From Lutjanus erythropterus (Eukaryota > Chordata > Actinopteri > Lutjaniformes > Lutjanidae), in NCBI GenBank assembly GCA_020091685.1, contig CM034600.1, positions 4,042,837-4,106,836 of the forward strand: a DNA stretch of 64,000 nucleotides, in the 5' to 3' direction. The notes beneath the pieces were generated by a model. The model had not been told where the DNA came from. It saw only the letters and a list, made by a program, of their open reading frames with translations, and did not search any database. Below are positions 49,901 to 62,249 of the stretch, piece after piece. Numbering within the stretch: the first letter of the stretch is position 1; each line of letters starts with the position of its first letter. The position numbers were made by a program, and so were the translations under genes.

Positions 49901-52900
49901 CTTAATTGCATGATAAATAAAAGTGCCAATTCTTATTTTACTCCAGAACACCTAACTGGTTGATGGTTGGATTCCTGAAAATGTTATCTTAGTTAAATGC
50001 TTCTGTGAAATGCTCGGCAAGTCTGCGATGCACCAACCACACAGGCTTTAGATGCCATTCAACTTTACTGTCATTGCACATAGTAAGCACCAGTGCAATG
50101 AAATGCAGTTTGGCATACAACCAGATAATGCAAACAGTAGCAAAGTGCATACTGTAGAGATAGTATATAAAGATAAAGCAATGTGCAGACTGAACAGTAA
50201 AGCAGTGGGGTAATGATAGAGAGACTGTGATATATATAAGGACAACGATATAAAAACTGATATGTCAGTATGTTAACTATGATACAAAAATAAACAATAA
50301 ATGATATGAACAGAACAGTTCACTTTCAACTTACAGTATAAACAGTAATTCATCAGACATGATAATTATAGACATGTAATGTTCATAAAGTCCCCATGCA
50401 CTTTCATCTCACTACTCAGATTTCATTTTTATGGCTAGAAATTTGCACTGAACCTTTAATTAAAGCTGAAATACTTGAAATTGCTCCTAAAAGCATTAAC
50501 CCAAAATAAGAAGCTGCTCATACTTTGTGTTTTAAATCAGCCCTGTACCCTGCCGAGTATGTGACAAACTTAAAATGGCCTTTACTTGTAGGTTATGGTA
50601 TGTACAGTAGTTAAAGCTATTAATATTTGAAAGAAGAATGGGGGATGGTGGGACACATGGGAATAAATTAAGGCGTATAAAAAGATGAGGTAGTGGATAT
50701 GAAGCTGAAATAAATCGATTGAAAAGAGGGAAAAACTGGAAAAATAGCAAGATCCTAAAAGTTTACAGAAACCACCAGCAGTAAGCAACTGGAAGGCATA
50801 CAGAAGCAGTATTAAGTTTGCACACGCTATCTCTCTCACACACACACACTTACACACACACACACACACACACACTTACGCACTGTGGCCAACATCCTCT
50901 GACCAGCTACAGATGGGCTTAATAACAGAGTAGGCCCTGCTCTGGCATCTCAACAGAGGGAGAGAGAGAAGGGGGATGACAGGGAAAGGAGGAAAGTAAA
51001 AGCTCTGATGGAAAGATAAAAGTGAGGCCGTGTTCAAGAAAGACAGAGAGACATCAGTGAGGGATACGGACAGATCTGAACTGATGTATTCTCACACACA
51101 ATGACATTGAGCAGCTGTAAAACCAGTTGGACACAGGGCTCATTTCAGCTGCTTGTGAGCCATATTACTGTAACAGAGTGCTGTTGATGTCAGCAGCACC
51201 AGACCCAGAATAGAACAGAGAGAAACAGAAGAAGAAGAAGAAGAAGGGGGACAGGAAGCATAGTGACTATTTTTGCTCCTGGTTGCTACTGATTTTCCAT
51301 GGCATCTTTGTGGAGTTTCCATGGTGGTGGTGCCACAGTGCGCCTATTTGATATGGACTACAGTGGTTTGATTGTGTGCCATTATTAATTGCATGCCAGT
51401 ATTTATCGGCTCATTAATGACATGCATACATGCTGGCATTTTAAAGCTCTGTAAGACAGTGTCAGCTAAACAGGTGCATTCTGCATGCATGGCTCATATA
51501 TTTTACATAACTTTACATTACAGTTGAGTATGTATCAAATGAGTATGTCCATCAAACCTCTCTATCAGCAAGGCTAATTTAATCTTTCTCTCACTCTGTC
51601 CATCTCCCTCTCTTTCTTTTCCTCTCTGCTCTAGCTGTGTCACACCCTTCCTCCTCTTTCTTTTCCATCACGTTCCTTCCTGTGCCTTGTCAGCTGTTGT
51701 TGTGGTTGATTATAGAAGTATTTGGGCCTGGGGTGTGTGCATCTATTTGTTGTTCTAATTTAGGAGACTGACACACAGCTATCTAAACCATTTAGACCCT
51801 GTTTACACTTTGTTTACACACAGCCAAGTGTAAATGACCATCAAGACACAATGTGATCCAATCAGTCAGACTGCTTGCTGAAGTGGTCTGGAATGCGTTT
51901 GACCACATATCTTTTGTAGTGTAAATTCTAATTTGTCCCTGACAAAGACATAACAGGAAAATATGCAATCACCGCAAGATGTTATGGTTGTTTTGGTGAC
52001 AACGCACAAACTTATCACTAGTCTGGTGACCGACTAATAACTGTGCATAACTTTGACATAGCAGTAATGAAATCAGAGCACAGGTGTTCAGCTGTTAGAT
52101 TCTTGGTACGGTAGATTCTTGGTTACCAAAAGCATAGGGTGAACTGACCCACTTATTAAGGTTTCCTCTTATTTAAAAAAGTTTGACCCTAGTCCAAAGT
52201 ACAACTGTAAGCTGAGTACTAAGCTCACAGTCATGATATCATAACATTTCAAGTTATAAAGCCAAGAGTTAATGGAGCATAAGCCCCAGACTAGTGAGTA
52301 GTGATGGCCTATTAGTCCAGGGATAGTAACGCTAACACTGAAATGATAATTAGCATCAAGCCTTGTCCTTGTCTAACCTATCCTATGTAGCCTATGTAGA
52401 AAAAAAAAAAGAAAATACGAATTAAGCATGTTTCTATCAACTGGTTTGGAGGAAATAAATTAGGCCATGCAAAGCATAGTCTCATCAAAAGCTGGCAGTA
52501 CAGCAAGTTGTAATTATTGTTTCATATTAGTTATATTCATGACAGTGGAAACTTCTGCTTCATCTTCTTTCAGATGGCAAAATGGCCATTTGAGTTAAAT
52601 ATTTGCGTATTTCTGTTTCACATTAAGGACAAACTTTTTTTTTAAAGCAGCACTAAACCAAACTCCACAATAACGTGAACACCACACACTAAAAATATCA
52701 CTACTTTTCTACTTTTTTAACACCATGTATTTAAAATGATACGGTATTCATTAATTACATTATCAAAACTACCAAATCCATTAATAAAAGTGCTCATTCA
52801 AGGTCTCAATGCAGCTCCGTCTTTAATGTCCTGCCTGAAATTTGGCTAACAGCAAAAACCAGACAGTGACTTTTTTGTACCAGCACTGTGTGCACGTTAA

Positions 52901-55900
52901 TAAAAAAATCCTATTATGAGTACCTGGGACTTTTTTTTCTTTTTGCTGTGATATTGAAAGGAGCATCCAGTATGTTTTGTAGACAAGTATTTTATTGAAG
53001 TTTAAAATTCAGGTATCATGATAACTCATTACAATAAAACCACAACAAGCTGAAAGTCAGCAAAAGGCTGAGGAGGAGCAGCAGAGTCAGGTCGTAATCC
53101 TCTGTGGCTTCATTACTACAACCAGCACATTTCATATTACACATAGTTATTTATTTGAGCCTCTGTTTATCTAAAAATATTGATTAATGCAACTTCAACA
53201 GGACTCCATTGACTGCATTTCTTTATCACTTTCTCATGCTCTCCAGCTGTGGTTTCACCAACATGCCTGAGGACAGTACTGTGAGCCACACACATTCACA
53301 CTGTTATTACCTGCGAGTTATACATGTTAAAAAGGTGATTTCCCAAAGAAACATGGATGTGTGTGGGCACATGTTTTTGCAAAACATGTAACTGAGTAGA
53401 CATCAAAAGAAAATTCTCCTCTTTATTGCATGCATGTATGAAAAAGCCATCTTGCGGTTTGTCTTCAAATCACCGGTTTAAAAGTTATCGGGTCGTAGAG
53501 TGTTAAGTTGTAAAATACAGAATTCATGTAGTGCGGCTTTTATGTATTAACATGCAGGAATGGGGAAAGTCCTCTTGGCTTTGTACTCTAACATGTAATA
53601 GAAAAACACAGAGAACAAGAGTGAAAGTGGTCCTCAGAGGAAAGTGGCCCTCCAGAACATTTGGTGCTCTACAACTCAGGAAATGTGTGGGCTTTTCCAA
53701 CATGCTCGTTACATTTCTCCTGCCAAGACTGAGTGCCTTTTCCTGTCAGGATGCCATTCCTGGAGCCAAGAGCATGGTTGTTACTTCACTTACTGTAGCT
53801 ACCTATTATTCTCTGTCATCCATCTGTCAGAAACTGATGACAGTAGTGGAAAGGAGTGTATATGGTTTATGAATTATTGATACAATCTAACTGACAGTCA
53901 TGACTGTAAAATGTAAAATATTGGCCTTTTGCAAACTTTAACATCTCTCTCTTTCTGTCACTCTCACTGTGTGTCTCTCTCCCAGGAAAGTCGAATGTCT
54001 TTATCCAGCTGGATCTGGAAGCAGAGTTTCATTTTACTCATCTGATTATGACTTTCAAGGTAGGATAAAAGTCAGGTTTTTGACCTGGCTGAAAAGAGTG
54101 ACTCATAGCTCCATTTGTTTTGTACTTTTTAATACATATTTTAAAGGTACAATTCACCTCCAAATCAAAAATACATGTCACCTGCAGAGATACTTGCTTT
54201 CTCTTAAATATGATGGAACTAGATTTGCACTTTTGGTGCTCATAGCGCCAAATATAGAGTTGAAAGACTCAACAGCAATGCCTCTTTCCAGAAATCATGG
54301 CTCAGTTACTCAAAATAATCCGCAGACCTTGTTGTAAGCAGTTTCATGTGGGAACTGCTTACATTTATTTATTTATTTAAAAAGGATCCCCATTAGCTAG
54401 TGCCATTGACACAAGCTAATCTTCCTGGGGTCCAGGATCAGGTATCAGGATCAGTATGACAGTGTAAAATGAAGCATGCATGTACTCATGGAGGAAAGAC
54501 TTGTGCTTGTGAGCTAATATGTATAGTTGACTTTGGGGTGAAATGTCCCTTTACCTTGGCAAATTGTCTCTGTCTGTCTGAGACATTTTTCTCTTGCAGA
54601 CTTTCCGTCCGGCGGCCATGCTGATCGAACGGTCAGCAGATTTTGGTCGTACCTGGCAGATCTACCGCTACTTTTCCCATGACTGTTCAGCTGAATTTCC
54701 CGGAGTGTCCCAGGGTCCTTTGCTAACCATTAATGATGTCATCTGTGAGTCACGCTACTCTGACATTGAGCCATCAACAGAGGGAGAGGTGAGATCAAGA
54801 TAAACACTTAAGTTTGTTCTATTAATAGTGAATCTGAATTTAAATAATGACAGAGACATAGTTTTGTTGCAGCAGTAAGGTGTTTTCATTCTTTCCTCCC
54901 AATTTTTGGGTCTAAAGTTTTCTGTTGGCTGTGGCCCCTCAAATACAGTACACTTACAACTTGACCTCAATGAGGAGTTTCCATCTTGATTTACTCTCTT
55001 GGCAAGAATTAGATGAGAAGATAAAAACCACTCCTTGTGTCTTATCACTCACAGTAGATTAGCTTAGACAAGCTTTTCCCCAACAGACGGTTGCTGCCCA
55101 AAATGATTCATGGACCTGTTTTTATTTGGTTGGCATAAAATGCATATTGTAGTTTGTGAAATAGTAACTGGGGCCTTTATTTACATCAGCTGCAAAAGGT
55201 AACATGCCTTTAGCTGAAGCAGACATGTATCTGTTTGTAAACTCTAATTAGTTGTACTGTGGCAGGCAGCACCAAATGAGAGACAGGACACAACTCTCAG
55301 CAGTGTCAACCCAAATTACCTTTGACACAAGGGACAAGAACTCTAAAATATGATCCTCACCGCCTCCATCGCCGCCTCCTCACTATAAATCATAAAACAA
55401 TAACCCAGCATAAAAGTGGCAATTAGGCTGCCAACATAAACCACCACAGACACATTACAAACATGTGAACAAAAAGTAACATTTCCTGTTTGGAACATAC
55501 AACAGCGATCTTAACAAACTACTCAGTTACTGCATTACACAGCATTTCCTGTATCCGTTTCAAATTAAAGCTCTATAGTGTTTCAGTGGACAGTTTGATA
55601 TGAGGTTGTGACTGACTTAAAATTTAACTCAGCAAAGTAAATACATTTCATATACATTTTAAACATACCGTTTGTAGTGTTCTTTATCAGTGGTTTGTAA
55701 ATGTAGATTTTATGGCAATTCATGCTGCATTGTAAGTCTGGGTCCTGGGGAACCAACTAACCTGGCTCTGTCTGAACAAAACCTCTTGTTTTTTGTGCTA
55801 CACAGACGAGTTATAACATGTTGATTTGTAAAATTTAAAGGTGTTGTTAGTCAGACAAATTATTTCCTGTTTCCAGTCTTAGTCTAAACTGTCTGCTGGC

Positions 55901-58900
55901 TCTAGTTTCATTTTTATCATACAGACATGAGATTGGTTTCTGTCTTCTCATCTAACTCTTGGCAAGAAAGCAAAAAGGGGCTTTTTTCCAATTCAGTCCT
56001 TATCCTAATGACAAAATAATTAACAGATCCTGTATTTGAAAGCAAAAAAAGAGGACAAAGAACCCAATCTTTTGAATAACCTCAGCACAGCCAAAATCTG
56101 AAGTGTACTCATTCAATACCACTCAGACATGCAGACCACTAAGTGCAAAATCTGATTCACACTCATGCTTCATGTGCTGCTGCTTATTTTATTATGTCAT
56201 AAGAATGTGTATAATAATATAATCTGTGTCATGGCCTAGGTTATCTACAGAGTGCTGGATCCAGCCATCAGGATTGAGGATCCATACAGCCCCAACATCC
56301 AGAGTAAGCCATGCTTGTATTTTTAACAGCAGAATGATGTCATGTTGGACAAGTATAATGCTATGTTTATGTGGGTCAGTGCTGGTGTGTCATTGTTGCT
56401 GTGCCGACAGAAGGCTCCATGATGTGAGAGGGTATAAATGTTTCGAGGAGGAAGAGTTTATTTGTTATTGATTTGTTGTTGATGTTTGTATTCTTGTGGT
56501 GGTCAAAACTATAATTACCTTATGTTACTTTGTGTTGCATCTCAAATCTTTGGTTGAGGTACCTAGTGCTCACGTTACAGGCCCGTTCCTCTGAGTTATG
56601 ACAGTGTTGTCATTTGATGTTACCAAACCTGAATCCTATCAATGAAAGACAGCCAAACTCCAAAATTAACACCCACCAATCGCCAATTGTGGGTAGATTT
56701 TCCGTTTCACAAGTAGATCTTGGAGTGCTATCTGCCACACTGGCAGGTAATTGTGTGTACCAAAATAGTCATGTAATAAATGCTGTGCTGTTGGAGTTTG
56801 ACACATACACTCACAACGCCATATGTTTTTTTTTTTAACAGGCATTTAAACATTGCAGAAAATTGCTGGTCTCGAGCGCTCCTTCTGCTGTATGGTTTAC
56901 TGTATGGGACATCAGCTGCTCCACTGAACTATCTAACTATCTACACTAAGTAAAAATATACTTGGCTGTTGTTTTTTTTGGTACCAGTCCCCTTAGGTGA
57001 TGAGTCAAAAGGTTAATTTGAACACTGGAGAAAGCTAATGCTAGCTAGACCCCCTCCTGTCATTAATGTACGACAAAGACAGCGCAGTCCTTATTATATC
57101 TGCTGTGGTTACAAAGGTACAGAAGCTTCCAATGACTGAACAGGTGCTGAAATCACAAAAAGTAAATTCTAATAAAGTAAATAATGCTAGCAAGCTAGGC
57201 TAACTACCCTCCATCTGTCTGAGTGGATCACAAAATTACCACAAAATTACCACAATGTGTTCTCCCAAATGTTGAATGTTGTTAAAGGACATACTTTTTA
57301 AATTATGGACCAGGGTGTAGGACTTTGTCTAATTCTCCCCTTCCAAGCATGTAGGAGAAACTACAGCAGGTGCAAAACTCATGAGAATGCAATAGGCCAT
57401 ATCCAGAGCCATTTCTGGGTTACTGTAGAAACATTTCAGTGCAACATGGCGGCTTCCATAGACGAGGACCAGCACCCACTGTAGATAAATGGCTCATTCT
57501 AAGATAACAAAAACTCATTAATTCTTTTTTCAGATGATTCTACACTAATGAAAATGTACTTATGAATATTATATTGCTATTCTGCCAATAAATCCCTGAA
57601 AATCTTCTACACCGAACCATTAAAACAGTCATAACCAGCGTTATGTGGACATGTTGTGTCAACATTTTGAGGCTTTACAGGCTTTTTCCGGCCAGTAATG
57701 CTCTACAGAAGCTGTGTCTTTTTGTGACGCTGACCTTCAGGTGTCAGTCAACCGCTGCCATGAGACCCACCCATCCAGTGGCCTTTCCACAAATACTCTC
57801 TTATTCTCCTTTGAAAAATAAAAAAAATATGTACAGTAGTGGTAATATTGTTTATAGTTTATTTCTATCCATTTCCTCTGTGAGCTTTAGTCACATTTGT
57901 CACCATAAATCAAACTCGATCTGACACAGTTAGCTCTTGTTATCCAGCTGTGACACATTACGGAGTGTAACAGCCCGTCTCTCTGGGGTGTGAAACATGG
58001 CCCTGCTGTGTGGAAGACATGGAGAGATGTGAAAAGCAGCTGTTCCTCTCCCACACAGCCTCACTGTCCTAGCCCTCATGTTTAGACTGGCAGGACATGA
58101 GAGCTTTTCCCAGAAACCCGAGCTCGGTTTCCAATGCAGCAGCGGAGGTTCTCTTGTTCTGTTGCTAAATGTCTTGCTGTAACTAGTCCACATGAGGACC
58201 CCTGACCCCCTCACGGCTGAACAGTCCATATTTATTATCTGCTGTTGTCAAGACAATTAATCAACATCATTTAGTAGAGTTTAACCTTGCAGGCGAACCT
58301 CCCTCTGTATATATTCTGCCTCTTTGATTGGCAGAAGGAAGTGTTATGAAGAGGTTCAGTAGAGAACATAAAGTCCTAAAGAATCATTTTCTGTCTGACT
58401 GATTTTCTGGGCTACAAAAAAATTGGAAAAAGTGACTTACTATATTGTTACTCCCAGTATTTCCTATACTTGGTATTTTGAATGAAAACTTTCTTTACAC
58501 AACTAATTGTAGACATTACATTAACATAATCGTGCAGTAGAGCTTCATCAATGGGACCAAATATTTTATATATTATAATGTCACGGAAAATGCCCTGAAT
58601 TTGAAAACAAAAATGTAAAAGCTAATTTTATAAATGTTTTATATTACAAGGTTAGGGTTACCTCTTCATTGTGCTGCTTGGTAATTTAACTCAATGTTCC
58701 AGACAGTATTTTAAGAATTCGTTTACAGGATATGGGCTGTAATAGACATGGGCATTCCAAAGGACAAAGCCAGAAGTCCCCAGGGGGTCCATGAGAGTGG
58801 AAGAAGTGAATAATAACTATGTGAGGTGAATTTGAGTCAGAAATTATGCTCCTTTTCAGAGTTATAACTCAGTCAAATCTTAAAATACAGGCATGAAACA

Positions 58901-61900
58901 CATTGGTAGTGTTCAGCGTGACTAACACATCCCAAGCATATCATTATATCAGTTTCCATTGACCCAAGACCCTTCAGAACTTACCTGAGAATCATCACAT
59001 TTTTAAATTTTCTTCATTACCAAAGTAATCCTGTAATAGTTGCCTGTACATTCATGGGTACACTGCAAACAGGAAATGCTGTTGGCTAATTCAGCAGTGA
59101 CTTTATGGAGCCAATTTGCCAAAATGGAAACAAATATAGACTAAAAACTGGGCTTCATCAAAGAATACCAGCATCTCAGCTGACATCACAACAGGCCATC
59201 TGATGAACTTTTCCGCGGCATAAAACCTCCTTGAATCAAAAATCCATACTAGAAAAAGTCATCATTGAGCTTGTTTACAGTTTCTTGTGTCCTGTCAACA
59301 GTTTTACAGACGTCTCTTTTATAATGGTGACTTAAGAGGAAAATGCTCTGCAGTACCACAAGTGGCCACTGGGAAAAATTGGAGGCAAGGCTGAGCAGTG
59401 ACGTTGTATCCTGTTGTTTTAATTATACATCCTTGGTTGGTTCCCCAAATAGGCCTATGTTGGTGTTAGCATGGTTCCATCTCAGGTTAGCAAAAACATT
59501 TGAGGTCCTACATTTTCACACAAAAGTCAAAATTAACTAATTTAATTAAAAAAGAAAAGTAGAAGGACAAGACGCTCCTTTGCTCCAAATTAGGGAAAGC
59601 TAGCATGCTAAAACACTAAATAAGATGGTGAACATGCTAAAGGTTATACCAGCTAAACATCAGCATGTTAGCATTGTGTCAATGAGCGTTTTAGCTACTT
59701 TTGCCTACAGTAAGTACAATCTGATTGAGCTGCTGGCATAACTGAAGACTCTTGTTTTTGTGAATGCCTGTTTCTGGTTTTCAGGAAGTGTCTTTATTTG
59801 TTACCACACAGCAGAAAACATGTCTTTTTCACATTTAGATATTTTTTTAACCTGAGCAAAAGATTGTGTCACCAATCACCTTTCTCTGCTTTCTGTATAC
59901 ATTCAGTTAGATGGATATGTCAGTGTCAGGTTCAGCCTTTGAGCTGCTGAAAGCTGCTGTTTGGCTGCTGGCTGAGTTGGAGGACTGTTCTCCAGTCTGC
60001 TATTACAGCACGAGGAGAAACAGACAGTGTCTTAGTGCAGTGGAGCTGGAGGGATTAGCTCTTGCCTGTCAGAAAGGGATTCTATTACTGCAGATAAAAA
60101 TCAGAGGGATAGGGTCAGAGTTTGGAAAAAAGCCTCCCATGAAACATTTCATCCATCTTATTGTAACGCTGCTGCTTCAACTGCAGAAGGATTTAAGATG
60201 ACAGGGAACTCGAAAAGCTAAAAGTTATTAACTGCTGGTCATGACTGAGGTATTTCCTTTTTGTGAAAAGGACGCAGTGCAGGCTGCAGCTGCTGATAAA
60301 TTCTCCTAATGCTCATAATTTTATCATCATGTTGATAATGATGGTGCTCAAAATTTATTTACTAATTTACTAGTCTAAAGTCTAAAGAAGATTTAATCTA
60401 AACCAGTGTTTCAATGTCAGAGAAAATGAGTTGCCAACTATTTTGGTAAACGATTAATAATTTCAGTCATTTTTCCAGCAAAATGTCAAACATTTGTTGG
60501 CTCCAATTTCTTAAATATGAGAATTTTATTGCTTTTCTTTATTTATGAGAGTAAATGAAGAGGTTTTTGGACTGTTGGTTGGCAAAAGAAGCAATTTGAG
60601 ATGTCACATTGTGAAGAGCATTTTAGACTAAACGATTCATCATCAAATAATCAGAGGAAAATAATCAGAAGACTAATCTAATAAAAATAATTGTTATTTC
60701 AGCCCTAACAGTGATTATAATTTGTGTTCATTCTGTGGCTGTGTGACAAGGAAAGGAAAGGTGTCTGCCCTTGTGAAAATGTTTGTAAAGTGTGTAGATA
60801 TGCTTGGGTGTTTTGGCACAGCTGCATTAGTTTGTGTGCGTGTCGGACTGTAACAGCGGGGGATGTTCTGATCACAGCTATTCTAGCAGATTGACAGGAT
60901 GAAAAGACAGGCAGATCTATGTGAAAAGACCTTATCTTTTTCCCTATTAGGAGTTTTCTCCAAATAGTTTGAGTGGATGAAGAGGCAGGGTGTGGGAAGA
61001 ACCATTTCAACACCGCATTCCATTATTTCCCGTCATTCTTTTTGATTTTGATGTACTTTAAACTCACAGATGACATTTGGATGGTGTGTTGCTTGATATA
61101 TGGAGAGATTGTTCAGTTCAGTCAGAGGCACCTACGTCAAGGAATTCACTATTTATAGTAAATGGTTATACAGCGAGCTTTAACAGAGAACGTTCTGAAG
61201 GAGATTTCAAAGAATCTGAGCAGCAATAAGGATCCCTCTGCAGAGCTATTCCTTCTTTAACACACACATTACATTTTTATACCAATACCAAAAATTTGGA
61301 ACATAATGAGGAGGTTAGGGTGGTGGGAGAAAGTAATTAGTGAAGGGTCAGATTATAATGCCTGCATTGCACACAAGCATCAATATTGCTCGATGTGACA
61401 ATATGACAGCTGATGGATATGATATGATAAGTGTTTTTTATATATATAAAGATGATTAATAGAATTTAATGTAAAAATACATGCACATATTACAGGTTTA
61501 CCATATGACATGGTGTAATAGACTACCCCTAGTAAAATACTACATATTTTTCCCCTGGCCTTTAGTGCTATTTATGCATCTAGATAGTTTTGGTGTGGAT
61601 TGCAAAGATTTTGAGGTATCAGCCATAGAGATGTCTGCCTTCTCTCCAGTATAATGGGACTAAATGGCACTCAAAAATCATGACTCGGTTACTCAAGATA
61701 ATCCACAGACCTGTTGTGAGCAGTTTGTAGGAGCTACTTTCTTTCTATTAGATTTTAAAGTGGTTCCTGTAGATTCTACTGCAGGAAGAAAGTAGTTTCT
61801 TCATGAAACCGCTCATAACGAGGTCTGTGGATCATTTTGAGCAGCCGAGTCATGACCACGAAAGAGACATGGCTGTTGAGTTTTTCAAATGCATGTTTTT

Positions 61901-62209
61901 GGTGCTTTGAGCACCACAGGACAGCTGCCATCTAGTTCCACTGTATCTGAGAGAGTGCAGAAATCTCCAAAACTCTGCAGCTCACACTAAAACAGAATAG
62001 ATGGATAAATAGCACTACAGGCCAGAGGAGAAATAGGTATTTTGGATTTTGGGTTGACCTTTCCCTTTAAGTTCAACGTAACCTCTAGAAGCCTCAAAAC
62101 TAGGTCTTCCCAGATCATTAACTGTTGTTCACCCATAATGCTTTGCCACACACTCAGTTCTGTCATGCTTCACTGGCCTTGGCTCCCTCTTGCTGGGGCA
62201 AAAAGCCTC

Positions 62210-62249
<40 letters not shown>

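Larger units (their letters stand above)
49331..53985 (+). other. Intron of lamb1, no gene seen
   Basis: Holds a TTATAAACT...GGTGCC repeat (49521-49755), a TTTACTGTCATTGCA repeat (50055-50230) and CA and GAA microsatellites (50837-50874 and 51227-51246). The reading frames are unsupported. Confidence 0.55.

Noticed and set aside
53531..53880. Two overlapping plus-strand frames just upstream of an LN exon.
   Set aside because: Neither has a laminin motif nor splices in phase to the exon at 53986; the preceding exon joins it directly in phase 1.
59911..60201. Frame of 96 codons with a plausible composition ([20 protein letters not shown]).
   Set aside because: No domain recognised, no acceptor/donor pair in phase with lamb1, no poly(A) signal; not supported as a gene.
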